Shown in pieces: positions 1 to 7,262 of a DNA stretch of 64,000 bases. Positions within the stretch are counted from its first letter, which is position 1; the number at the start of each line of letters is the position of its first letter. The stretch is taken from positions 1-64,000 of the forward strand of contig NZ_RQGQ01000016.1 of assembly GCF_004770265.1 (NCBI RefSeq), given 5' to 3'. Origin of the DNA: Leptospira congkakensis (lineage in GTDB: Bacteria > Spirochaetota > Leptospiria > Leptospirales > Leptospiraceae). Made by a program: the position numbers and the translations under genes. Under the pieces are notes generated by a model, which did no database searches, was not told the origin of the DNA, and saw nothing but the letters and a program-made list of their open reading frames with translations.

Positions 1-50
1 TCAATTGGGCAAGACACCTTCCACTTATTATTTCCCATTCAGCGTTAATA

Positions 51-162
51 CTTTCTTCAACATGCCTAGGGCGCCTCGCGTTCGCCTGGCCCTCCGTGGC
101 CAGAGCTCTCGCACGCATACATCCATGTATGCTGTTCGGCGCCCTAGGCATGTTGAAGAAAG
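51..162. repeat. Structured palindromic element E1
   Basis: A perfect 25-bp inverted repeat (51-75 against 138-162) encloses two further hairpins: CTGGCC/GGCCAG at 86-91 and 98-103, and GCATAC/GTATGC at 115-120 and 127-132. Folded, it would make a three-way junction. It has no coding frame of note and no obvious target-site duplication in the flanking bases. It shares GGGCGCCTC and GGCCCTCCG, in the same order, with the element at 7137-7244, so it is probably a member of a dispersed family rather than a terminator alone. Confidence 0.85.
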
Positions 163-408
163 AAATCGAATTCATTAGGGAAATTTGGTACAAGTAAAGA
201 GTTTTATAAGACTGAAGTGTATTGGGATTCGAAGTTATAGGGAGTAATGATATGAATTTTATGGATTGTTACTTTGTAAAAATATGTATGAAACCCTAAT
301 ATATCAAAACTGGTTTCTGTTAAATGATAGGGCCTAATAAGTATAAAGAAGTCCTTAGGCCTGTAAAAATACTTGAATGAGATAAAAGAAACCTTTCTTT
401 TTTACTAT
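163..408. other. AT-rich intergenic stretch
   Basis: This is AT-rich sequence between the palindromic element and the SH3 lipoprotein. I see no convincing open frame, RNA gene or hairpin in it. It presumably carries the promoter of the downstream gene, but no clear -35/-10 pair stands out. The first 50 bases of the window are likewise without a supportable gene. Confidence 0.5.
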
Positions 409-1776
409 ATGAAAAAAGCCCTTTGTTTGGTTTTACTTCTTATCATTTCTTTTGAATGCAAAAAAATACAATCTTTCAATGAAGAACAAAACGTAATCAG
501 CGGATTTGCTTTCACAATTCGGAATTCTCCCTTATATAAAAATACTGATGTAAAGAGTGAGATTCTCTTAACCATACCAGAGGGTTCCAAGTTGGATGTA
601 ATAGATCATCCAAATCGAAATTTTTGGAAAGTTTCTTTTAATGGTAAAGTAGGTTTTCTTCCTAGAACTTTTAATACTGATATAAAAGATAATTTTATCT
701 CTGTATTCTATAATTTAGAAGAAAGCGATTACAACAGTGTTTACGCGAGGAAAGAAAATCTGAGATTACGAGATAGACCTTTTTTAGATGCAAAGGTTAT
801 CACTTTGTTGCCGCAAAATAAGGAAGTTTTTGTCCTTGCTATCGGAAAACTATTTCAGCAGATCGATTCTAGCTTTGATATATGGTATTTAGTCAAAACT
901 GAAAAAGGTGAAAAAGGTTTTATCTATGGGGGTTTTACTTATAAACATTCACATTATATAAATGACCCCATATTAAAAAAAAATAAACTTTGGATGGATA
1001 TACGTAACCTGGATGGTTTTGTGGCATACCCTGGTGCCGATGAAGATACCGAACGTCTTCCTTCTTATTGTGGCAGCAGAGAAAATGGATATAATTCAAA
1101 CATTCATGGTGGCATCGAACTCATCTCGGGGATTGCTAATCATAAAGGGATCAATTACTATTTAGTAGATGAACTTTATAATAACATGGAAGGATGCGAT
1201 GCAATGACTCTTTGGATCTCAGAGAAAGATGTTATATTGGTAGAGAATGTAAAAGCATATACAGAAAAAAAATACGCCAAATTATATGATCCGAAACTAT
1301 TAAAAATACTAAATGTAGAAAACTACAAAGCCCTTTCCGTGGAAAAGGTGCAAGACAAGGAGAAATATAAATTCAATTTTTTCCAAGTTGAATATGAGAC
1401 TCGAGAAAATAACCTAGGGCACTCCATTTTTGTTTACCAAAACCAAAATAAAGATTATTTCCACTTAGTAGATGCATCTCAATTGTATTTTGTGGATATA
1501 AACAAGGATCAAATCCCTGAAATTTTTGTTTGTTATACGGATGGATTGAATAGTTTTATGGGTGATCTTTTTGTTTATCAAAATGGTGATTATCAGAAAG
1601 TATTAAGTTTCTCGCCAAAGGATGATTTTAGCGGGGTAAGATTTATAGACGACAGAGTGGAATTTGCTTTCGATGGAAGCCTTGATGGTTGTCGTATAGA
1701 TGAAAATTTCTCTCAAAAATCCAAAAAAGTAAGCAAATACAAGTTTATCAACGGAACTTTGCAAAAAACAAAATAA
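409..1776 (+). CDS. SH3-domain lipoprotein
   Basis: Predicted outer-membrane or periplasmic lipoprotein of 455 residues. The start at 409 is chosen because it gives MKKALCLVLLLIISFEC, a lipoprotein signal with the lipid-accepting Cys at residue 17; the in-frame TTG at 373 would put twelve extra residues before it. Two bacterial SH3-like repeats follow, one just after the signal and the second beginning around VYARKENLRLRDRP, each with the usual LRxxP...V...L pattern and a closing GFL or GFI strand. The C-terminal half resembles no family I recognise; bacterial SH3 repeats often bind cell wall or protein partners. It stands alone next to a structured repeat, which suggests an accessory gene. 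The function is unknown. Confidence 0.8.
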   Translation: MKKALCLVLLLIISFECKKIQSFNEEQNVISGFAFTIRNSPLYKNTDVKSEILLTIPEGSKLDVIDHPNRNFWKVSFNGKVGFLPRTFNTDIKDNFISVFYNLEESDYNSVYARKENLRLRDRPFLDAKVITLLPQNKEVFVLAIGKLFQQIDSSFDIWYLVKTEKGEKGFIYGGFTYKHSHYINDPILKKNKLWMDIRNLDGFVAYPGADEDTERLPSYCGSRENGYNSNIHGGIELISGIANHKGINYYLVDELYNNMEGCDAMTLWISEKDVILVENVKAYTEKKYAKLYDPKLLKILNVENYKALSVEKVQDKEKYKFNFFQVEYETRENNLGHSIFVYQNQNKDYFHLVDASQLYFVDINKDQIPEIFVCYTDGLNSFMGDLFVYQNGDYQKVLSFSPKDDFSGVRFIDDRVEFAFDGSLDGCRIDENFSQKSKKVSKYKFINGTLQKTK

Positions 1777-1836
1777 TTTGTTAATGTTTGTTTTGCCACG
1801 CACGAGTTGACTAATTGGCTTTTCTTTTAATCTATC

Positions 1837-2424
1837 TCAACTTGGATTCCAATCGTATTCCACACGTTTGGCGGTTCTTAAGGCGACTTCTAGTCCGAAC
1901 TGTTTTTGGAGGAGATAAAAACTCATGTGGATGCCGGAAGAAATTCCTCCAGAAGTTAGAATTTTTCCATTGTCTGTGTATCGAACGTTTTCTTTTACAT
2001 TTAACATTGGATAGTTGTTTTTGAGAGTTTCAATGTCCATCCAGTGGGTGGTGACTTCTAATCCATCTAAAACTCCAATTTCTGCCAATAGAAAAGCACC
2101 TGTACAGATAGAAGCTAAATGCTTAACTTTTAAGTAATTCGCTTTGATCCAACTAAGTGTTGTTTTGTTTTTGATTTCTAATTCTTCTGCCCCGTATCCA
2201 CCTGGGACAATGAGAATGTCCATGTCAGGACAGTTTGTATAATTAAAATTGGGTAAAACGAAAAGTCCATTTCTAGCGCGAATGGGAGTTGTTTTTTCCG
2301 CGACAAGAAATACATTACATAGTTTTTCGCGGTTGTTTGTTTCTGCGAGTGAAAAGACTTCGAAGGAACCTGCAAAGTCCATCACTTCCACTTCAGGAAA
2401 TACAAGGATTCCTATTTGTAACAT
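1837..2424 (-). CDS. DJ-1/PfpI family, isonitrile hydratase-like
   Basis: A 195-residue protein covering the whole DJ-1/PfpI (class I glutamine amidotransferase-like) fold and nothing more. The nucleophile elbow reads SICTGAFLLA with Cys107 followed by Thr108, Asp16 lies in the EVMDFAG motif, and TTHW (His127) follows. The Asp/Cys/Thr combination is that of isonitrile hydratases and of the N-terminal domains of AraC-type GATase regulators; no DNA-binding domain is present here. The start is supported by a GAGGA-type ribosome site. The substrate cannot be told from sequence. It is transcribed with, but 100 bp downstream of, the acyltransferase gene. Confidence 0.85.
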   Translation of the reverse strand: MLQIGILVFPEVEVMDFAGSFEVFSLAETNNREKLCNVFLVAEKTTPIRARNGLFVLPNFNYTNCPDMDILIVPGGYGAEELEIKNKTTLSWIKANYLKVKHLASICTGAFLLAEIGVLDGLEVTTHWMDIETLKNNYPMLNVKENVRYTDNGKILTSGGISSGIHMSFYLLQKQFGLEVALRTAKRVEYDWNPS

Positions 2425-2528
2425 GGGTAAGTTTTCCTCTATTATTTTGAATGGTGATCGGTAGAAGGACTCTGAATTTGTTTTTTATTAAATTTATAAT
2501 TTGTCGAATGGTTTGGTAGTTAGTATCA

Positions 2529-3707
2529 TCATTTCGTTTCTAATTTGGATTTCCATTTTAAAAACGGATATTCGATCAAAACATATAGAATCATACTAAA
2601 AACAAACGTATAAACAAAAAATTGAAGTGTGACCATACCAAATTGAATTGGTGTCACAAAACCATTTTGTTTTAGAGGTTTAGCCAACGATTGAAAAGCA
2701 ACTGGTGCCAGTAATAAATTCCAAAGATACATAGTGTAACTTAATCTTGCAATAGGACGGAAGAATCCAATACTCATAATTTTTTGAAATTGATTTTTTC
2801 CAAGGATGGCAACTACCAGAAAAAGAGCAAAGGAGAGATTGTATAAATTGTAAGAAAAAATAGATTTATAGAATGAATTTTCGGAAACCAATAGAATGAA
2901 ATTGGATACATAGATTAAAAAAGCAAAACCCAAAAGATGATATTTGAATTCTTCTAGTTTTTTTCGTATTTTTTGATTATTTGTTATTTCCATTACGATG
3001 ATACCTGCAATCAGGTCATCGATTCTCATATGAAATTGGTGAAAGGCCTCTATGTTTGGACCATACGAAACATAATAAAAAACTCTGAAGACCAAAGGTA
3101 ATAAATAAAGAAAAAGAAGGGTGAATCCTTGGTTTTTTCCTTTCAAAGAAAAAAGTAATAAACCAGCTACAAATGGAAAAAACAAGTAAAACTTTTCTTC
3201 AATAGCAAGAGACCATGTATGTATATTATAACTTGCAAAATAATCAGATAAGTAAATTAAATCATATTTAAAATTTTGATAAGACATCAATAAAGAACTG
3301 TTCGGGTCTGATTGGTTGCCACTTAGAGAAAAGTTTTCTCCTCCTTTTTGGAGGATGGCTGTAACCACTAAATAGGTTATGATTAAATAAAAATAATAGG
3401 CAGGAAAAATTCTCAAACTACGTTTTATAAAAAATTGTTTATAATCAATCTTTTGGTTGAGCAACCATTCTCTTTTAAGTCCATTTGAAATCAAATAACC
3501 ACTTAATACAAAAAATAAAGCAACACCAGAATCTAAAGTATGTAAGAATTTTGTGAAATACGTATTTTCCCAACCAATCATTCCGATACTGGGCACTGTG
3601 TGGAAAAAAAGAACACTTAGAATCGCAATCGCTCGTAAACCATTTAGGGCTTCGTTTTCTCCATGTTTACGTATCCATGTTGATTGTAGTGCTTTCCATA
3701 AAAACAT
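2529..3707 (-). CDS. Acyltransferase 3 (OafA/YrhL type)
   Basis: Integral membrane O-acyltransferase of 392 residues with about ten hydrophobic segments. The N-terminal signature is present: Arg25 (GLRAIAIL), the proposed catalytic His36 (VLFFH) and the SGYLISNGLKRE motif, and HTWSLAIEEKFYLFFP is the usual central motif. Proteins of this family transfer acetyl or other acyl groups from the cytoplasm to sugars in lipopolysaccharide, peptidoglycan or secondary metabolites. No glycosyltransferase or sugar gene is adjacent, so the acceptor is unknown. The length is that of a stand-alone family member without the C-terminal SGNH domain. Confidence 0.9.
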   Translation of the reverse strand: MFLWKALQSTWIRKHGENEALNGLRAIAILSVLFFHTVPSIGMIGWENTYFTKFLHTLDSGVALFFVLSGYLISNGLKREWLLNQKIDYKQFFIKRSLRIFPAYYFYLIITYLVVTAILQKGGENFSLSGNQSDPNSSLLMSYQNFKYDLIYLSDYFASYNIHTWSLAIEEKFYLFFPFVAGLLLFSLKGKNQGFTLLFLYLLPLVFRVFYYVSYGPNIEAFHQFHMRIDDLIAGIIVMEITNNQKIRKKLEEFKYHLLGFAFLIYVSNFILLVSENSFYKSIFSYNLYNLSFALFLVVAILGKNQFQKIMSIGFFRPIARLSYTMYLWNLLLAPVAFQSLAKPLKQNGFVTPIQFGMVTLQFFVYTFVFSMILYVLIEYPFLKWKSKLETK

Positions 3708-3947
3708 TTGTCTTTTAACCCTTTTGCATATTAGAAAACAAACAACCTCTTCGTCGAGTGGATTTTTTGGATTCTATAACGCTTGGTAGTTGTTTAGAAT
3801 GGCTTCGTTTTTTGGAATGTTTTTGTATTTAAAGATTCAAAAGAAGAAGGATTTGCCTTTTTTTACTTTACATTATAAATAATTAATTTCTAATTTGCCT
3901 CGTTTGTAACGAAACAAAATAAGTGATTCACTGGAAGGTAAAACTAT

Positions 3948-4247
3948 ATGTCATTCCAAGATGCGATTAAGGTATGTTTACAAAAGTATGCTGATTTTAG
4001 CGGCAAAGCAAAGCGACCAGAGTTCTGGTGGTGGGTTGTTGCCTCTATCATTATCAGTGCTGCTCTCAACATGATCTTTCCTCTTATTGGAGGAATTTTT
4101 TCTTTAGCAATCCTGTTGCCAAGTTTGAGTGTGGGTTCAAGACGCTTGCATGATGTAGGAATGAGTGGTTGGTGGCAATTGATTGGACTTACGGGAATTG
4201 GACTTCTTGTGCTGATTTTCTTTTGGGCTCAAAAAGGAAAAGGTTAG
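3948..4247 (+). CDS. DUF805 small membrane protein
   Basis: A 99-residue inner-membrane protein with the DUF805 pattern: an N-terminal amphipathic stretch, GKAKRPEFWWW, two hydrophobic segments, then the conserved SRRLHDVGMSGWW motif and a third hydrophobic segment. The function of DUF805 is not established; the family is common in mobile and accessory contexts. It starts at an ATG after a GGAAGG-like ribosome site and is followed within 35 bp by the GC-rich structured element at 4281-4360. Confidence 0.9.
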   Translation: MSFQDAIKVCLQKYADFSGKAKRPEFWWWVVASIIISAALNMIFPLIGGIFSLAILLPSLSVGSRRLHDVGMSGWWQLIGLTGIGLLVLIFFWAQKGKG

Positions 4248-4280
4248 AAATTTAATTCAAAATTTTGTTTCCCTTCCAGC

Positions 4281-4360
4281 GTTAGGGAGACAAAGGGCTT
4301 GGTCACCTGCTATCGTTAGATGGTGGGTGACGGGAGCGAAAAGCGGACCCCGGAGTGGCC
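4281..4360. repeat. GC-rich structured intergenic element E2
   Basis: A GC-rich block in an AT-rich gap. It contains GGTCACC (4301-4307) facing GGTGAC (4326-4331), an outer AAAGGG/CCCTTT pair, and a purine-rich GCGAAAAGCGGACCCCGGAG stretch before CCCGACCC. I recognise the general style of dispersed Leptospira intergenic repeats, but from one window I cannot prove copy number. It might also serve as a terminator for the DUF805 gene, though no T-run follows. Confidence 0.5.
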
Positions 4361-4414
4361 CGACCCTTTACCTTTAAGATCTAAAAATTGTTTGGATTGG
4401 GAACGCACCGAATC

Positions 4415-5308
4415 TTATTTTTCTTTTTCTAAAATGGTAAGATAAGTTTCACGTAATTGTTTGGAGACTTTTCCTGTTTGGTTTGCGAAGGTAAACATTG
4501 TTGAGTTTGATTGGTTAGAGATCATGCGAGTGATTTCAGTGGATGCAGGCCAACCGTTACATCCTTGGTGTGACCATTCGTAGATGATTTCATTTGGCGA
4601 TTCTGTGATGGTGTTAAAAACAAGACTAGGGCAGTTTTCGGAAAGACCATCTTTGACCGCATTCATAAAGTTAGTTCTATTGGATGTACCAATTGTTTTT
4701 AAAAGGTTCAATCGATAGATTTCGGTCCATGTTTCTATTTTTGTGCCTTCTGGAATCATTTCAATTAACACCTGTTCGTTGTTTTCACCTGAATTTCCTA
4801 CATACCAACGCCTGCCATCTAAGTTGCGGAGAAAGGGAACTTTAACAGTTTCTTTTTTGATATTCAGATTTTTTTCCATAAACAGACGAAGGGTTTCTTT
4901 ACTTTTTTCTGAAAAGTTAATAGGAACATTCAAAGTCTTTTTTTCGCCTTTAGAATTTGTGATTTCGAAGGTAAAGAATAGACTTGTATTTCCTAATTCG
5001 TAAATCCACTGGTATTCTTTTTCTAAAAGTGGTTCACTCGATAGAAAAAGATCTCCTGGATTTATTTTATTTGTTTCTGAGATATATTTGGTTTTTTCCG
5101 GCCATTTGACTTCATAACCATGGATACTTTCTAAGTTGTCTACTTTGATCTCGGCGATAAAGTTCCAGCGAATGGCGGATTTATCGATAACCGGTCCTAA
5201 ACTTTTGGATCGAATCCAGTCGTTTTCTAACTCTGGTTTGAGTTGGGCAAAAATTTGAGAAGAAAGAAAAAGTAAAAATAAGGCAGTGGTTAGGTGTCGC
5301 TGTTTCAT
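4415..5308 (-). CDS. Secreted protein of unknown function
   Basis: A 297-residue protein with a clear Sec signal peptide (MKQRHLTTALFLLFLSSQIFAQ, likely cleaved after the AQ around residue 22). The mature part is hydrophilic and mixed alpha/beta by eye, with single cysteines in ENCPSL and HQGCNGW that could pair. The C-terminal third, from about NLLKTIGTSN to EITRMIS, has a stress-response-like beta pattern. I recognise no family and would not assign a function. It lies downstream of the tyrosine recombinase on the same strand, separated by about 150 bp. Confidence 0.75.
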   Translation of the reverse strand: MKQRHLTTALFLLFLSSQIFAQLKPELENDWIRSKSLGPVIDKSAIRWNFIAEIKVDNLESIHGYEVKWPEKTKYISETNKINPGDLFLSSEPLLEKEYQWIYELGNTSLFFTFEITNSKGEKKTLNVPINFSEKSKETLRLFMEKNLNIKKETVKVPFLRNLDGRRWYVGNSGENNEQVLIEMIPEGTKIETWTEIYRLNLLKTIGTSNRTNFMNAVKDGLSENCPSLVFNTITESPNEIIYEWSHQGCNGWPASTEITRMISNQSNSTMFTFANQTGKVSKQLRETYLTILEKEK

Positions 5309-5455
5309 TGTTATGCTCTGGTTTTTGATACAAGGGAGAATGGATTGTAATGTAAAGGAAGATTGGATTTCGTCAACAAATTGTTTGGAAGATCAGTTCT
5401 TATCAGGATTAGAAAGTTTATTTATTTTTTATTTGTGAATGTGTTTTTATTAGTT

Positions 5456-6577
5456 TTACGTTTTATCTCCACTCGGATTGTTTTTATCCGTTGTGGTCGG
5501 AATTCGATCTAAGGGACTAACAATATTTTCTAACCGAGTTCTTGCCACTTTTGTATAAATCTGAGTGGTTCGGACACTTGTGTGCCCGAGTAAAGTTTGG
5601 ATCATTCGTAAATCCGTTCCCAGTTCTAAGAGATGGGTGGCAAAGGCATGTCGCAAACTATGAAAACTCACCTTCTTTTGGATTTTTGCTTTTTTAGCAG
5701 CATTTGTGAATATCATTTCCGCCGTACGGATATGAAGTGGTCTATTTTTAGCACCAGGAAACAACCAAGGATTGGCACGTACTTCATTATAACTTTGTCG
5801 TAAGAGTAAGTTGTATTCCCTTACTTTTAAATATTCTTTTAGTTCCTCGATTAGTGATGAAGCAAGCACTGTGTATCGATCTTTTTTTCCTTTACCTTGT
5901 GTGACTCGAACCATATTTCGTTTCAAATCGATATCGGTTATTTTTAGGTGGATCACTTCGCTGACTCTGAGACCAGAGGAATAACTGATAAGAAGTAATA
6001 TTTTATGTTTTCTATTGGGAAGTGCATCGAAGATTGCCCTTGTTTCTTCTGCTGATAAAACCTCTGGAAGTTTTGATTCAACTTTCATTCGTGGAAATTT
6101 TAAATGAGTGAATTGTTTTCTCACTTCACGAAAATAAAAGATAAATGCTTGTCTCGAGGATCTGATACTTGCGGCTTTTGCTTTGCGTTCTGTTACCAAA
6201 TAATCTAAATAAGTTTCTAAATCTAACATTCTAATGTTTGAAGGTAATTTTTCTGTGAAAGTTAACAATCGAAGCAGATGAGAATAATATGTTTTGGTCG
6301 TACAAAAGGTAAAGTTTCTATCCCTTGTTGCTTTGAAAAAATCTTCTAGAATTCCACATTTTTTTGGAATTTCTTTTGGTAATATTCGGATATCATGAGG
6401 TTCAAATGCACTTAGTAATTGTTTTAGGATGATTGGATCGTTGGGATATGACCAAGACTTATCCTTTGGATGGTAACAACCATTAGGAATGGTTTTTGCA
6501 ATGGTGAAAAAGATTTTTGAAAATCGAAATCGTAAATGAAATCGACTGTCCTCGAGAGAAAAACGAAGTTTGATCAT
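5456..6577 (-). CDS. Tyrosine recombinase/integrase
   Basis: A 373-residue site-specific recombinase of the XerC/D-integrase family. The catalytic set is complete: Arg204 (SGLRVSE), Lys229 (QGKGKKD), His306 and Arg309 (HSLRH), His332 (LLGH) and Tyr341 (IYT). A core-binding domain covers about residues 75-165. Before it lies an extra 65-residue domain with the pattern I-P-x-x-x-Y-x-P-x-x-K-x-W-S-x-P, reminiscent of the N-terminal module of some mobile-element integrases. The tail VSPLDRI resembles that of integron integrases, but the IntI-specific insertion before the HxxR box is absent. Neighbours are small orphan genes and folded repeats, so a cassette or island integrase is likelier than a chromosome-dimer resolvase. 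Confidence 0.92.
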   Translation of the reverse strand: MIKLRFSLEDSRFHLRFRFSKIFFTIAKTIPNGCYHPKDKSWSYPNDPIILKQLLSAFEPHDIRILPKEIPKKCGILEDFFKATRDRNFTFCTTKTYYSHLLRLLTFTEKLPSNIRMLDLETYLDYLVTERKAKAASIRSSRQAFIFYFREVRKQFTHLKFPRMKVESKLPEVLSAEETRAIFDALPNRKHKILLLISYSSGLRVSEVIHLKITDIDLKRNMVRVTQGKGKKDRYTVLASSLIEELKEYLKVREYNLLLRQSYNEVRANPWLFPGAKNRPLHIRTAEMIFTNAAKKAKIQKKVSFHSLRHAFATHLLELGTDLRMIQTLLGHTSVRTTQIYTKVARTRLENIVSPLDRIPTTTDKNNPSGDKT

Positions 6578-6682
6578 ATAGCACCTAACCTTGTGTTGGT
6601 AGTTGATTAGGTGGTTTCTTTTCTGTTTGGTTCTTAAATTTTGGGAGGAGCGGAGTTTTTATTCGAATTTCGAGTATTCGCC

Positions 6683-6748
6683 GGTTGGTGTGTGAGAATC
6701 TAGTATCCCCGCCCTGATTAGGGAGGGGTTCTAGACCCGCCACCCAAT
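6683..6748. repeat. Long imperfect hairpin element E4
   Basis: Nested dyads around one centre: GGTTGGTG and CACCCAAT at the outside, TCTAG (6699-6703) with CTAGA (6731-6735) in the middle, and CCCCGCCCT (6707-6715) with AGGGAGGGG (6720-6728) around a GATT loop. The whole could fold into one 66-nt hairpin with bulges. It sits just upstream of the recombinase gene, which reads away from it, and upstream of the small membrane gene at 6860. It may be a dispersed repeat, a recombination site or a regulatory RNA structure. Confidence 0.6.
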
Positions 6749-6859
6749 GCCTTCTCTTTACCACAACCTCACTTCATTTGATACCCAAATCTTCTCCTAA
6801 CGATTTTTTTTCTTGGAAAGTTCGTATTCTCGCACAAGATACGATAATCAAGGTAACTT

Positions 6860-7075
6860 ATGAACTTAATCACGGTAGGACTCGGTATATTTTTTATCCT
6901 TTATGGAACTACAACGTACATCTTACGCATCTACAAACCTGGCATCTTTTGGAAATTAGAACCTATGAAACAAAAATGGGGCGAAAAAAGAGGACACTTC
7001 ATTCATGTGTTTAGTTATTCGATCCTTCCCATCATTTTTGGAATCGTTTATACCATTCTGGGGCTAAAAGGATAG
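6860..7075 (+). CDS. Small two-helix membrane protein, Imm17-like
   Basis: A 71-residue protein: hydrophobic helix (residues 3-22), a short basic linker with KPGIFWKL and GEKRG, then a second hydrophobic helix ending GIVYTILGLKG. This layout resembles the Imm17 group of small immunity-like membrane proteins, but the similarity is from memory of the pattern and is weak. The start is backed by AAGGTAA seven bases upstream. The gene lies between two structured repeats (6683-6748 and 7137-7244), with no toxin-like partner beside it. Confidence 0.65.
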   Translation: MNLITVGLGIFFILYGTTTYILRIYKPGIFWKLEPMKQKWGEKRGHFIHVFSYSILPIIFGIVYTILGLKG

Positions 7076-7136
7076 CGACTGTTTGGTGAAATCCACTGAC
7101 TTCTTTAGCTTTGAATGCGTCAAATCTAAGTTATGT

Positions 7137-7244
7137 GGGCGCCTCCAATTTGGTTTTGGATTTGTATTTGATTCTTAAAAGGACCGGGCCCTCCGCTGCA
7201 ATCTTTCTCTTGCGAGAAAGGATTTTCGCTAGGGTCCCTGGCGC
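7137..7244. repeat. Structured element E3, related to E1
   Basis: The ends GCGCC (7139-7143) and GGCGC (7240-7244) are complementary. Inside, CTTTCTC/GAGAAAG (7203-7209, 7214-7220) forms a perfect hairpin with a TTGC loop, and GGGCCCT near 7186 partly pairs with AGGGTCC near 7231. The 9-mers GGGCGCCTC (7137) and GGCCCTCCG (7187) also occur in E1 at 69 and 88. It lies between the small membrane gene and the 3' end of nadB and might double as a terminator. Confidence 0.7.
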
Positions 7245-7262
7245 TTAATATTTGTTTGTTGT

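Noticed and set aside
1..50. Partial leftward gene at the window edge
   Set aside because: A TGA could be read at 1-3, but the frame is closed by another stop within 30 bases.
4281..4360. Integron attC site with GTTAGAT-type core
   Set aside because: GTTRRRY-like bases occur (GTTAGAT near 4315 and GTTAGGG near 4281), but both face the same way rather than inverted, so the classical attC architecture is not met.
5456..6577. Integron integrase (IntI)
   Set aside because: The C-terminal SPLDRI is similar, but the extra IntI segment before the HxxR box is missing, so the protein is kept as a general tyrosine recombinase.
6683..6748. tRNA fragment
   Set aside because: GGTTCTAGACCC looks a little like a T-arm, but acceptor, D and anticodon arms do not form; nested dyads explain it better.
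6778..7014. 78-residue rightward open frame
   Set aside because: It overlaps the small membrane protein gene in another frame, has no ribosome site and shows no coding pattern.
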